Shown: piece by piece, positions 44,381-55,965 of the stretch
Position numbering within the stretch: the first letter of the stretch is position 1
Layout of the letters: each line of letters opens with the position of its first letter
Assembly: GCA_013397455.1 (NCBI GenBank)
Contig: VYZB01000748.1
Coordinates: 6,018 to 70,017, forward strand
Source: Crotophaga sulcirostris
Lineage: Eukaryota; Chordata; Aves; Cuculiformes; Crotophagidae
Direction: 5' to 3'
Length of the DNA: 64,000 nt
Program-made: the position numbers and the translations under genes
Notes under the pieces: model-generated
Databases searched by the model: none
What the model saw: the letters and a program-made list of their open reading frames with translations, nothing else
What the model was told of the DNA's origin: nothing

Positions 44381-45130
44381 CTCTTTGTCTTTTCCATGGT
44401 AAAGCAAGCACGGATGTTTCTTGCAGGGAGCAATCCCACTTTAAGGAGAAAAATCATAGATATTTACAATTTCTAAAGACATCTTTAGCTCGTTGGGGCT
44501 CCCCTGAGCTTCCCAGCCCTTCATTGCACCCCAGGGCTGTGCAAGTTCTGTGTGGTGAAAGCATCTTCTGGACTGGCCTCTGGTCTCGATGTGTTTGTGG
44601 TTGTTTGTTCCAATGGTTAATCGCCATCGCTATAAAAATATATACTTTATTTCCTATTTGGATTTGTTTAGCTTTGGCTATTTGTTTTTGCTCTGCCTCT
44701 CTCCGCTAGATTAAATAGCCCTTTAGTACCCTGTATTTTTTCCCCTTGGAAAGCTCTTACGTGATTTAATCAAGTCACACCTCATTCCTCTTTGGGATAA
44801 GCCTGGCAGTGCCTGAGAAAAATTTCAGTGAAGAATTTTTTTCAGATATCTACTACCTGGACGGAGAAGTGGTGGGGCATACATGCTATCCTCCTCTCCT
44901 CAAGCCCTCCTGCACCCCATCAGCCCTGATTATATTTTCCTCCTCCATCAAAATATCTTCTTTCTTCCCAGACCAACCCAACCCTTTCTCTGGGCTGAAA
45001 TAGTTTATCTTGCTCTAAGATGGAGTCAAAGTCAAAGCCATTGTTTGCTCCCTTCTTACAACGCCTTCAGTCGAAGAAAGACCAAGAAGCAGCTTTTATT
45101 GAATTTGTTTTTCTCCTTTAAAACCAGGGA
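44381..45130. other. Unique non-coding stretch
   Basis: AT-rich at 44620-44780. No gene or repeat is recognised. Confidence 0.45.
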
Positions 45131-45230
45131 TATTTTCTCCCGAGGAGGCGGCCGCACACGCGGGCCAGCGTGCTCTGCTGAGGAAGTGTATAAATAGCCA
45201 GGGCTGAGAGCAGAGCACAATAGCTGTCAC
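45131..45230 (+). promoter_or_regulatory. Possible TATA-type promoter
   Basis: A perfect TATAAATAG (45189-45197) sits about 35 bp after a CpG-rich patch with a GCGGCCGC palindrome (45148-45155). A start site would fall near 45218-45230 ('gctgtcactcg'). No recognisable gene follows. Downstream ATGs at 45245 and 45254 give tiny frames, and the one at 45267 gives 71 codons without a domain. It may be chance. Confidence 0.2.
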
Positions 45231-45617
45231 TCGACCGCAGCAGAATGGGGACATGAGTGGTAGCAGATGAATTTCCTAAGCAACAAAGATCCTGTTTTCA
45301 TGCAAATATCTCTTAGTAATAAAATCCAGGAGAAAAGAAAGACAGATAATATGTTATATAAGCAGAATTATCTCGGTGCAGGCTGCTTCTTTCAAGGGTT
45401 TTGGGGTGGGTTTTTTTATTTTTTGGAGACATCACCAGCCTTTCAGCAACTTGATTTGGGCTGCGAAGGAGAGCAGCGGTGAATGATGTGCAGCAAAGAA
45501 AGTGCTTTAGTCGCCTACAAAGCCCTGTATGAATTTAACACGAGCAGCAGCTAATGCGAATAAAAGTCAGGAAAAGATTCCTTGCTGTGATAACACGGCC
45601 TCCCTTCCCCTTAGGAT
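45231..45617. other. Unique block with a POU octamer
   Basis: It contains ATGCAAAT at 45300-45307 within AT-rich, non-repetitive sequence, and 'gcagctaatgcgaataaaag' further on. Possibly regulatory, no gene. Confidence 0.3.
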
Positions 45618-45658
45618 TTCGGAGGACTTTGCAAACATCCATTAATTAAGCCTCAAAG
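45618..45658 (+). mobile_element. Possible MIR-like SINE relic (about 40 bp)
   Basis: 'ggactttgcaaacatcc' plus 'attaattaagcctcaaagg' matches the order of the MIR word seen at 10216-10245 ('acacattaatttagcc'). It is short, so confidence is low. Confidence 0.4.
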
Positions 45659-46160
45659 GAGATCCCGTCCCTGGGTTTGCAGCCGTGGTGAGATGAAGCG
45701 TTCTGCTCCGCTGCAGCACCTGGGAAGGCGCGCGGCGTTGGGATGCACCGGAGCCGGGAGCTGAACCCCACTGCTCTCCCCCCTTTTATCCCGCTCTCTG
45801 CTGCAGAGCCAGCCAGGAGGAGGAGGAGGAATTTTTTAACTCCACAGTTGTTGACCTTGTCAGGCTGGTCTGAGGCTGATACCCCCTGTCTCTCTTGGGA
45901 CGTTGCCATCTCTGACGTCACCGTAAAGAAACCTCCAGCATGGAGAGCAGCAACGCCTGTTCATTCTTCCGTGGAGGCAGACCTATTCCCAGGCGACTTG
46001 CTGCTATTTCTCCTTCTGTTTTCTTCCCTTTTTGTAAGATTCTATGGATTTTGTGGGGTCTGCAACGAAGCAGCCTTATTCATAAACATAAAGTCAATAC
46101 CCTGAGTCTGTCCCTGGGTTGACCTGTTCTGCATGGGCGTGCGGTCACCTCTGCAGGTGG
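45659..46160. other. Unique non-coding stretch
   Basis: CpG-rich at 45700-45760 ('ggcgcgcggcg') with a GGA-rich patch at about 45815-45830. No gene is recognised. Confidence 0.45.
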
Positions 46161-46237
46161 ATTTACTATGGGGAAATAGTAAATTTCCCCATAGTAAATA
46201 AAGTAAATAGTAAATTTCCCCATATTCCATGGAATAT
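46161..46237. repeat. Inverted-repeat and palindrome cluster
   Basis: 46161-46177 and 46183-46199 are perfect 17-bp inverted arms around a 5-base loop (AGTAA). The stretch 'aaatagtaaatttccccata' (46174-46193) recurs exactly at 46205-46224, 31 bp on. The third copy runs into a perfect 16-bp palindrome ATATTCCATGGAATAT (46222-46237). All are AT-rich and look like one event of template-switch or slippage copying. Confidence 0.95.
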
Positions 46238-47440
46238 CCAAAACCCAGGAATGTCAGTCAATAGGCTGATGAAGAGACCAGCCATGGAAAAGACGGGTGC
46301 CATCACTTGCAGACCTAATTAAGCACATGTCCATTGCCTTGGCACATCCATACCCTGTGCCATCTGCCTCGATTTATCACAAGGTACTTGGTTTTCCTTG
46401 CTCATTCCCCTCGTCCTGACACATGGTACAGAAACTTGCCTCAGCCCGTTATGGTAATTTAATGTAAAAACTGATCGAGATGGTGGCTTTCAAACAGAGG
46501 GCAGCATAAGTCCAAAATTCCAGTCCAACCCCCCCAAATTTCAAACTCTGGGGAGACTTGAAATGCAAACCCATTTCCACATCCAAAGCCCTGGCCTGTT
46601 TGTCTTTGAAATCTGACATTTGGAAGCTGGACCCTGATTTTTGAGTGTTGAGCATCCAAAGGCAATTCAGCTGAAAGCACAGACCTTGCTTGAATTTAAA
46701 CCTCCCCCGAGCCCCTCGGAGCTGGGCAGCTAAAAGCACTCAGTCTTTCTTCCTGCTGGTTTTGCTTTGAAAGAGGGGGAATCGCCCTCCCTTCCTTGCT
46801 GCTGCTGTAATCTCCAGGAATTCAGGCTCTGCAGATATTTCACCGTTCCCTGGTTCTCCCAAGCTATTGGACCTCTCCAAGCAGTAACTCAGCCACTTGT
46901 GCTCTCTCCGAAGGAGTCAATGGGGAGCTTTCAGCTTTCCTGGCTTTGTTGCTCCCCTGGCTATTAGTGCACTTGGCTCCAGTGCCACATGTTTCTTAAA
47001 GCCCGCAGGAACTTTTTATGGAGCTAAAAGGTCTCTTGTGTTCTCCTTAAAAGCGTGTGTCTCCATCCTGCCACCTCCCTGAGCTCAGAGCAGCAGGAGG
47101 ATGGAGTTGGTCTGTTCATTGGAGCTAATTTTTCCTTTCTAATCAACGCGAGTCTGGGGCAGAACTGCTGTTTTCTTCCCCATTGCTTGTGTCCTTGAAG
47201 TTCAGTGAAGAGCTGATGTGGTGTCTGTCTGTGGATTGAGACTCCTCCTTGTGCCACTTTAGGTGGAAATTATCCAGTTGTTTGAAAAAGTTATATTGGC
47301 ATAGACACTCTGCTGCAGCAAACCTCGTTTTGTGAAGGGACTGGTGTTCCTGGCCCGTGTGAAATCATGAGGTATCCCAAAGGTGTGATGATGGGATGAG
47401 AGGAAGGAGAGGATGCTGAGATGAGAAAGACAAATCTGAA
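46238..47440. other. Unique non-coding stretch
   Basis: No gene or repeat is recognised. Open frames of 60-96 codons are scattered on both strands. Confidence 0.5.
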
Positions 47441-47698
47441 CAGAATCACGGAATTGTTTGGTTGGAAAAAACCTCTGAGATCTTTAAGTCCAACTGTACC
47501 TGTCCACTACTAAACCAGATCCCTGAGCACCTCATCTACCTGTCCTTTAAACACCTCCAAGGATGGTGGCTCCCTGGGCAGCCATTCCGGTGCCTGAGAA
47601 CCCTCTCAGTGAAGACTTTTTACCTAATATCCAATCTGAACCTTCCCTGGTGCCGCTTCAGGCTGTTTCCTCTCCTCCTACCACTTAACACTTGGGAG
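47441..47698 (-). mobile_element. CR1 LINE fragment, type II
   Basis: On the plus strand 'cagaatcacggaattg', 'ctgtccactactaaaccag' (complement of the 'ctggtttagtagtggacag' ORF2 end), 'cctaatatccaatctg' and 'ccttccctggtgcc'. It is 5'-truncated near 47698 after 'cacttgggag'. Confidence 0.92.
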
Positions 47699-48398
47699 AT
47701 GTGGAGATGGGAAAGAAGTATCTGAATAGGTGCTACCTTGGTGAGGACGAGAGGCATGGACAAGCACTGGTGTGCTGGTTGTTGCTGGAGGAACAGGGGA
47801 GAGATCAACTTACCTTACAGACTGATTTATTTCAATCTGGAAATGAGAGTGTTTCCCATTTACCTGCCTGCCCCATCCTGGTTTCAACCCTGGAATATTT
47901 TGAGTTTGTTTCTCAGAGCTCCTTCGAGACCTTCCCTGGGTGAAGGAACAAGGAAATTTATGCCCGAGGAGAAGAGGAGCCTTCAGTGGCAGAGAATTTT
48001 GCTATCCATATTGCCATCATCGTGGAGGAGGTTGTCATGGTGACTCGAGGTGTCAAGAGACGGCTCCGGAGTGGGAGCGAGGGAGCGAGACGCTGGCGCA
48101 GGGAGGCAGGGAAGGGGGTGAACCAGGGAGAAAGTAGAAAAAAGTGCAGGAATGAGTAAGGAGAGAAAAATGCAATGGGATGGGGAAGAAAGGAAATTGA
48201 AAAGAAAGTACAGCGGGGAGATTCGCACTTTATTTCCTTCTCTTTATGCACCCCCTGGGCAAGGACGAGCAGTGGCAATGACTGCAGGGTTGGACACTGT
48301 CTACTTGGCTCTGGGTTTGGGAGGCAGCATTTTTGCAGCCTGTGCCCCAAAGACTGATCACATATCCATGATCCTGCACCCTGATCCACCACAGACAG
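47699..48398. other. Unique non-coding stretch
   Basis: Purine-rich at 48080-48230. No gene or repeat is recognised. Confidence 0.5.
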
Positions 48399-48699
48399 GT
48401 TCCAGGAAAGCTGGGGAGGGGCTCTTGATCAGGGAGTGCAGGGATGGAATAAGGGGGAAGGATTTTGAGCTGAAAGAGGGGAGATTGAGATGAGAAATGT
48501 TTTGCTGTGAGGGTGGGGAGGCCCTGGCCCAGGTTGTCCAGAGCAGTGGTGGTTGCCCCATCCCTGGGGGTGTTCAAGACCAGGCTGGATGGGGCTTGGA
48601 GCCCCCTGACCCAGTGGGAGGTGTCCCTGCCCATGGCAGGGGATGGGACTGGATGGGCTTTGAGGTCCCTTCCAACCCAAACCATTCCATGATTCTACA
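48399..48699 (+). mobile_element. CR1 LINE fragment, type I
   Basis: It starts in the 'ggaaagctggggaggggctc' block and runs to 'ccattccatgattctaca'. Like 19373 and 38103 it has the 'ctgacccagtggg' variant. The frame 48507-48692 passes the ancestral ORF2 stop position as CAG and ends at TGA in the first octamer. A short deletion removes 'tcttagggaga' before 'aaatgttttgctgtg'. Confidence 0.96.
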
Positions 48700-49125
48700 A
48701 CTCTCTGAAACATAGATGGACACGTTTTTGGAGGAAGCCAGAGCAGCTCCATTAAGGAGTTTACAGTCAGGGCTTTGCAGGGCAAACCCTCTCCCCCTCC
48801 TTTTGCCCTCTCCCCTGCCAGCAGCCTCTGCAGAGCCCCCTTTCACAAGCACTAAATCTGCAAAGTAAACCCCAGCGAGAGCACTTTCCAAGGGCTGCCG
48901 GCTATGACAGATGTTATTTTATGGAACACGGCACCAGAGATGTGAAATACATAGTTCATAAATGTCAGGAGGAAGGAAGCAATATCCTGGATTGAGGTCG
49001 TTTGACTTTTTTTTCTCTCTTGTGAAAGCATCTTTCCAAGTAAACAGGCATCCAGGTCTTGCTGCCATTTGGATTGAAGAGCAATCTGCCTTGGAGAAGG
49101 CTCTGGCACTTGAGGGAAGCAGGGG
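48700..49125. other. Unique non-coding stretch
   Basis: Ordinary sequence, AT-rich near 48900-49020. No gene is recognised. Confidence 0.45.
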
Positions 49126-49332
49126 TTGGATTAGGAAGAAATGTTCTCCTGTGAGGGTGGGAAGGCACTGGCACAGGTTACCTAATGAAGTTGTGGATGA
49201 CCCATCCCTGGAGGTGTTGAAGGCCAGGTGTTTGAGCACCCTGATCCAGTGGGACATGGCAGGGGGTTGGAACTGGATGGAACTAGAGGGACCTTAAGGT
49301 CCCTTTTGACTCAAACCATTCTGTGATTCTAT
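49126..49332 (+). mobile_element. CR1 LINE fragment, type I, older
   Basis: 'ggaagaaatgttctcctg', 'gatccagtgggacatgg' (with a deletion of about 15 bases), 'ttttgactcaaacc' and two octamers. It is more diverged than the 48399 copy. Confidence 0.92.
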
Positions 49333-49374
49333 GACCTGAATGTGAAAGGATAACTTTTTTTCCCCACCCCATTG

Positions 49375-49533
49375 TTTCACACAGTATAACCAGGTTGGAA
49401 GAGACCTCTAAGATCATCACGTCCAACCTATAAGCCAACACTAACACCAACCCATCACCTAAACCATGGCACTCAGTGCCTCATCCAATCTTCCCTTAAA
49501 CACTTCAAGGGTCGGCGACTCCACCACCTCCCT
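49375..49533 (-). mobile_element. CR1 fragment, type IV (about 160 bp)
   Basis: 'cacagtataaccaggttgg', 'gtccaacctataagcc', 'ctaaaccatggcactcag' and 'cgactccaccacctccct'. This belongs to the same sub-group as the nested insert at 253-337 (both have 'aacctataagccaacac'). Confidence 0.92.
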
Positions 49534-49871
49534 GTAACACCTCCCTGAGAAACCTGGTGGCAGGAGAAAGGGCTGAGACCTTTCTCAATCGAGGTCTCCA
49601 GGGAGGGCATGTGTGTCTGTAGGAAGAGAATCCTTATGTGTGTGTATATGTGTAAGAAGTATGTACATGTGGAGCTGCAGTTAATTAGGCTCCCTCTTAG
49701 TAACGACCTGGCAGGGTTTCCATCATTTCCAAAATGCCTGATGATTAATGGTGGATTTTTTCCTGCTCAGGATGCTCTCATGGTCTGTGTTAATGTTCAA
49801 CTGCTTAATTTCCACCCCTGCAAGTCCCCAAACCCAGCAGCATCCCGTGGCCATGCTTTGCACCAGGGAAT
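49534..49871. other. Unique non-coding stretch
   Basis: A TG-rich patch lies at 49625-49670. No gene is recognised. Confidence 0.45.
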
Positions 49872-50091
49872 GAGGTGCACCAGGGGAGGTTTAGATTGGA
49901 AGGATCTTTACTGAAAGAGTGGTCAAGCACTGGACCAGGCTGCCCAGGGCAGTGGTGGAGTCTCCATCCCTGGAGGGGTTCAAAGAATCTGTAGACGTGG
50001 CACCTTGGGACACGGTTTAGCAGGCACAGTGGGGTTGTGCTGATGGTTGGACTGGATGATTTTAGAGGGCTCTTCCAACCTTAATGATTCC
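49872..50091 (+). mobile_element. CR1 fragment, type III
   Basis: 'gcaccaggggaggtttagat', a small deletion, then 'ctgcccagggcagtggtgg', 'gacacggtttagcaggc' and 'ttccaaccttaatgattc'. The octamer is reduced to one partial unit. Confidence 0.93.
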
Positions 50092-50903
50092 CCTGGCAAA
50101 CCATATTGCTCCTCCTGCCCTCAGCCCTGGTGAGTTCAAGAACCAGAGCCGACCACTGAAGTTGCCAGTTTTTAACACCAGTATGTCAGAACGTGTTACT
50201 GGAGCGCCGCAGCGGCTTGGCCGGGCACTGGGGAGGGCAAGGGGACAGCCTAATGCCACTCACATCTGCTCGCCTGTCTCTGCCGAGCATCGCGCGGCCG
50301 GTGAAATGCATTTCCACCCAGGCACCACTCGGAAGCCAACAGATGTGGAATTTAACACTAATTCCTGGTGACTGGCCTCCCCCGGCCGCCCGCGGCTCCC
50401 TGTGCTGTCACATCTGCTCAGGAGGCACCGACCGAGCTCCGGCTGCGCGATGGTGTTGGCCAAAGCATCAGCATGCGAGGAGAACATCCTGGGAAAAGGA
50501 TATGGGATCAACTCCAGGCTTTTTTCCCCTTCATTGCTACTATGAAAAACATCCTGTTGTCTCAGAAGATGCTTTATCCCTGAGATTTTTTGGATTGGGG
50601 GGGCGGTTTGCAGTGCAAACCGTTGAATTTTTATTTCAAAGAAGGGATAAAAAATCTTAAATTTCCTTGTGTTCGCGCAGCAAAACTACTTTTGGCTGGA
50701 AAATAGGCCAATTTCCACTTTATCTAATGCCTCCAGCTGTGATGTGAAAAGCTCAGAGGAAAAACCACATCTCGCACGTTATCTCTTAACTGCAAAGTTT
50801 AATTATCCTCAGCTGCTCTGCTGGAACGTGGCTGTGTCCGGGCTGCACCCAGCTGGGACAGTGGCACGGGCAGGAGCTGGGGACAGCACTGGGGGCTTGG
50901 ATG
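50092..50903. other. Unique stretch with CpG-rich segment (50190-50460)
   Basis: 50190-50460 is enriched in CpG ('ggagcgccgcagcgg', 'gagcatcgcgcggccgg', 'ccccggccgcccgcgg') compared with surrounding DNA, a small CpG-island-like patch. No gene or exon is recognised around it. 50640-50820 is AT-rich. Confidence 0.4.
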
Positions 50904-51056
50904 TCATAGAACCATGGAATGGTTTGGGTTGGAAGGGATCTCAAAGCCCATCCAGTTCCACCCCTCTGCCATGGGTAGGGACACCTCCGAGAGGTGGAAT
51001 CCCCTCCTTTGCCCTGGTGGTCCCGCTGCTTTGGATGCAGACCAGAATGTGGTTGG
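50904..51056 (-). mobile_element. CR1 LINE fragment with internal deletion
   Basis: The 3' end of type I ('tcatagaaccatggaatgg' to 'tagggacacctcc') joins abruptly to ORF2 sequence ('gaatcccctcctttgccc', 'ggatgcagaccagaatgtgg'), skipping most of the usual element. Confidence 0.92.
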
Positions 51057-52151
51057 AATTTTGTTGCTTGAATCGAGCAGGGAGGACCATTCTTCTTTCT
51101 TCTCCCATTAGCTCCAGGTTTCTGTGATGAGGAGCACAAATTTCTTCTCTTGTTCTCCAGGCTCTGTGCGTTTTGTGCCCACACTCACAGAAACCTGTGT
51201 GGGATCTGTATGTAGCTCAGATGTCCATCAATTATTTATAGAAAGAATATATTCATTTTGCTCTTAATTTATTCACCATTAGCTTCATGGTAAATAGAAG
51301 AAGAGAAAAAAAAAAAGCAGAGATGTACAAATGAGGATGGAAATATTGAATAACTCTACCGAAATAAATCCACTAAAGAGGGGGCAAATGTTAGAGAATG
51401 TGGTAGGGAGGAGATGAAAGTTAGAAGAAATAAAAAAACTTTAATCTAAGCAGGGCTTAAATACACTTGCAAATGTCAGCTCCTTAATAGCTTGTCCTAA
51501 GTCTCAGCATGTTAGAAAATATAAATGATGGAGAGATCCTTCTCTCCTTCCCATTAGCCAACATCAGGAGTTTTATACATCTACATCTGTTCTCCTTGAT
51601 TGCAGCTGGCCTCTTAGGTGGTTGGGTTTGATTGCGTTTAATTCATTAATTTCTGTTTGGGTGAGGCTTTCTTCTTCCTCCCTCTTCTCCTTTCCCCAAA
51701 CTCCTCTGATTTCCCTTTAGGATTCAGCAAGAAATTGAATTCTCGCAGCCGAGGCATTCGGAAGATCTGGGGAGCAATACGGTGTGATGTCTTTTTTTTT
51801 TTATTTTTAACAATCCACTGTGCTTTGGTAACTCATAATATTGCATTAATGAAACATTTAATGCACACAATAAAGGAGGAAAGTGGAGGAATTTTGTGCC
51901 TGGATTTCAATTTAGTCAAGCCCTCTGCCTGGAGGTCTCTTCCCAGCCTGAAAAACAAGGGCAACACTTTTGGGGCCTGTGAAACCTGTTTGTACTTTAT
52001 GAGGATGGGGATGAAAGGACCATAAATGCTCTGGTACAGGCAGGGAAAAGCTGTGCTGTGTCCCTCAGGGGTTGCCCTGCTCCCTAGGGTGGTGATGCTC
52101 GGGTGGCACTGGAAGGTCTGGGGACAGGCATTTTAGAAGCACCTGTAGGCA
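51057..52151. promoter_or_regulatory. AT-rich unique block, possible conserved non-coding DNA
   Basis: 51190-51910 is AT-rich and non-repetitive ('cttaatttattcaccattag', 'gtttaattcattaatttc', 'cattaatgaaacatttaatg'). A 12-A run lies at about 51306-51317. No gene is recognised. Confidence 0.28.
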
Positions 52152-52421
52152 TAGGACAAGGGGCAAAGATTTTAAACTAAAAATTAATATTTAGACTAGA
52201 TATAAGGAAGAAATTCTATTATAAGGAGGGTAGTGAAGCACTGGCACAGGTGCCCAGAGAGGCAGCAGAAGCCCCAGCCTTGGAATCATTCCAGGTCAGG
52301 TTGGATGGGGCTCTGAGCAACCTGATGGATTTGAAGATGCCCTTATTCTCTGTGTGGGGAGTGGACCAGGTGACCTTTAAGGGTCCTTCCCAACCCAACC
52401 CATTCTGTGATTCAATGATTC
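52152..52421 (+). mobile_element. CR1 LINE fragment, type I-related, old
   Basis: 'aggacaaggggcaaag', 'gaggcagcagaagcccc', 'gtcaggttggatggggctc' and 'cccaacccattctgtgattc'. It is the most diverged of the longer copies, with an extra A/T-rich stretch at 52172-52200. Confidence 0.9.
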
Positions 52422-54109
52422 TTTGGCTACAGCCTCCTGTGTGCCACGCCAAGGGCTCACTGGGTGCTCACCTCATTGAGCGTGAACTTGGGTGGCTGCC
52501 CCTTGGGTGGCAGCGCGAGGGACGCGGTCCTTGCCCACCCTCAGCACCCGTTTCCCCTCCTGCCCACCCCCATCAGAGCAGCGGGGCCGTGTGGAGACAC
52601 AAGAGCTCTGCAGAGCTCTCACTCCTGCAGGAAGGGTAAATGGGTGAGGAGACCCTTCCCCTGTCGCCCCGCTGAGCTGTTGATGAAATCTCTTTTCCCT
52701 TCTTCTCCCAGCACCAGCTGGGGTTTTGCTGAGCTGCCATAGTGGTGCTAGGTTGGCTTTTTTGTCTTTCTTCATTTTTTTTCCTTGCAGATTCGTATTT
52801 TCTTCCTGGCTCTGTGGCATTTTTTTTTTTTTGTGTATTTGTCAAGGACACCAGTGTTTAGGAAGAAAACACACCCGCCAAACCCAAAATACACAACACT
52901 TGAAAGACTGAAAGATCAAGATCTCTGTCATCTAAAGAAGTAAACTAATAGTGTGATTGCAAAAAGCCCCCGTGAGGATCCTATCTGTCAGATTGCTGTC
53001 AGCTTTGCACTAAACATCCATTAAAGAGCATTTACATGAAAAACATGCAATCTCCGCTCCAATCAGATGGTGACTTAATCCTGCTGGCAAATTGAAGGTG
53101 AGATCTCAGGCAAGCCCAGCCCTTGCGAATGCAATGGGATCTTTTCTTCCCAGACCTTCCTGGGGGTGAGAGATGCAGGAATAGGGACTGAGTCCCATCC
53201 TCCTTCACTGCTCAGCACCAGCCAGGATCTGGCACCCTCTGGGAAGACCTAATTCTCCTCCTTTTGCTGGTCACACCATTATAGAGTCGAGGAAAGAGGG
53301 TCTGACAGCCAATTTTGCACCAATGTTCTGGATTGAGACAACCGGTCTTGCTCCTAATCCCCCAAACGGTTTCTTCTTTGGAAAGTGCTTCTAATCCCTG
53401 AATGAGGAGTCATGTACATGGATGAGAGACGGTGACAGCCTTCAAACTGGGAGCCTGCATATTGTGCAGCTATAAAGCCAATATCCTGAGGCTGTGATTG
53501 ATGGAAATTCTGTCATTAACAGCCAAGACATTGGATTTTCCAATGCAACAATCATCTTTGCTCCAGCATTACGCAGCCCTGACAAGGATGCTCTGCCACT
53601 CCAGACTACACTGAATTTTAATCCCCCTGAAATCAGTTGTTCCAACTGCTGTTAGTGTCTCTCTTTGAGGACCCTTGGTTCTGGCAGGAGAGATTTGCAC
53701 TTCTGGTTGCAGCTAGCAAGCCCCAAAATAATGCTGTGAGAGTTTTGTTAAATTAAATTGCTTTTTTATATTAATGGGAGGGGGGAAAAGCTCAAGATAA
53801 TGCACTGGAGAAAAAAAACCCATGAAGGTTCCTAGTAGGTGAGGGTCTCTGTTCAGTGCATGTGGAGCAGCTATGGTGGATTTTAAAGCTCAGCAAAGGG
53901 AGCAGCATCCAGCCTTGGCATCTGGAAGCTGAAGTCAACAAATCTCTAATTGAAATAAAATCCACGCTTTTATCTGGCCTGGTAATTAATCATGGGATAC
54001 ATTACTAAAGGTCAGACACCTGATGTTTTAAAAGCACAGCCTTGATCCATCTATGGGCATTTGTACTTGAGAGGGGGATTACTGAGTGAATTTATACAGT
54101 CCTCATTAG
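52422..54109. other. Unique non-coding stretch
   Basis: 52860-53080 and 53740-54030 are AT-rich and non-repetitive. T/A runs lie near 52820. No gene is recognised. Confidence 0.5.
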
Positions 54110-54515
54110 AAATAGAATCCTGGAGTGGTTTGGGTTGGAAGGGACCTCAAACCCACCCAGTTCCACCCCCCTGCCATGGGCAGGGACACCTCCCACTGGA
54201 TCAGGGGGCTCCAAGCCCCATCCAACCTGGCCTTCAACACCTCCAGGGATGGGGCAGCCACCACTGCTCTGGGCAACCTGGGCCAGGGCCTCCCCACCCT
54301 CACAGCAAAACATTTCTGATCTCAATCTCCCTTCTTTCAGCTCAAAACCCTTCCCCTTCATCCCATCCCTGCACTCCCTGATCAAGAGCCCCTCCCCAGC
54401 TTTCCTGGAGCCCCTTTCAGCACTGGAGGCTGCTCTAAGGTCTCCCCAGAGCCTTCTCTTCTCCAGGCTGAACAACCCCAACTCTCAGCCTGTCCTCACA
54501 GAGCAGGTGCTCCAG
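54110..54515 (-). mobile_element. CR1 LINE fragment, type I
   Basis: About 405 bp from 'agaatcctggagtgg' to 'gcaggtgctccag'. It lacks 'ccctaagatct' before 'gatctcaatctccc', a small deletion. The minus strand keeps a 129-codon open frame (54481 to 54092) that starts in ORF2-derived sequence but then changes frame. Confidence 0.96.
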
Positions 54516-55921
54516 AAGGATTTCAGATTAGGTGTGGGAATCTGCACATTTTATCTTAAAAAATGGCAAATTTGCAAAATCCAGAACAATTCTGCTGAAG
54601 TCCAATCTGTCCTCTTTCAACATCGGGCACAGTAGCTCATGGTCCCTCCCAGTTTCATGTACAAAAGGGATGGAAAAAGCGAGAAGATGAGAAATTTGTG
54701 GCCCTGGGCACCAGACCCTGCTGTACTGTCACGGGCAGGAGCGCGCGGCAGCCAGCGGTGACAGCAAAGCCGTAAATAGGAGGCAGAACAGCAGCCAGGT
54801 GCCAGAGGACTCCACGCTGAGCGGCAGGGAGTTACGGACACAGCTCCAGAGAGATAAATGTAGGATAATAACGGCACACACGTCGTCGCAGCACCTGTCT
54901 CGCCGTGTGCGAGGGATAAGGGAAGAGGCTCAGGAGTAAAGAAACAAATCTTTGTCTGTTATTAATGAACAAAGAGAGCAGAAAACCCTGGCAATGGAGC
55001 TTTCTGCATCGAAAAGTCGATGTCTTTGATGAGCTCTTAGCTCTTAAAGGAGCTGAAATTTCTCTCCAAAGCCTTGGGAGTTTCAAATGAGTTCCTAGCT
55101 CTATGATAATACGTAAGAAGGGTTTGGGGTAAATTAAATATTGGTCTTACGTCAACAGTGTTGTTGTGTGAGGTTACACACAAGCACCCTGCAAATGCTC
55201 CCTGCTTTCTGAATGTGCTGGTGTTGTGCCAAAGGGAAGGGGTGGGATGAGCAGCAGCATCAGGAAAGCCAGATGGATCCTCAGCTAGGCTGTAGCAAGG
55301 CTGGGATTAAAATCCATCTCTCCAGGGCCCGGTTTTAACACCATCTTGTTGCTTAAAGCCCCTTGTGCTGGGTGCTCACAGGTGGTTCCCGTATGCAAGG
55401 GAAAGAAAACAAAAAAAAGAGCATTGCCTTCTCCTCTTGCTCCCAGTTAGGGCTACAACCAGCTGCTTGCAGACACATGTGCTGCACACTCCCAAACCAT
55501 CCAACCCCCAGAACCTCCAGACATGAAGTGCTCAAAGAAAGAGCGAGCTGGGAATCACTTAGCAAGAATAAATCAGCCGCTAACTGAACCAGTTACCGCA
55601 GCGAGGGAGGTTGACGCACACACTGCAGCCGGGCACGGGGGTGAAGCATTTGCAAGGTAACAGTGAAGGATCACAGCCCACCTCTCCCTTCCCAACAGTC
55701 CAGGGAGAAGTTTCCATCTTGCTAACAAATATTGTGTCTTTATATAGCAGGCAAATTATTCCGAATGGCTTTTGCGGAGTCATGATGACATATGTTGGAA
55801 CATATTTCCAAGACGATGGGAGACGGCAGGGGAAACGCGCAGGAAGCTCTTCCCCAGAGGAGATGCTCTTAAAACTCACTGTGAAAAATCTGCTGCAAAC
55901 GCGGCCAGGTCAGAGCATTTG
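54516..55921. other. Unique non-coding stretch
   Basis: 54720-54920 keeps several CpGs. 55720-55830 ('ggcaaattattccgaatgg', 'gtcatgatgacatatg') is non-repetitive and could be a conserved block. No gene. Confidence 0.45.
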
Positions 55922-55965
55922 ACTGTGTAAATCAGCGTAACTCCAGGGCCAAATCCAGCTCCAGT
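55922..55965. repeat. Possible ancient amniote repeat relic
   Basis: 'actgtgtaaatcagcg' followed by 'taactccagggccaaatcc' resembles the inverted-half amniote repeat suggested at 25998 and 26735. Short and from memory. Confidence 0.35.
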
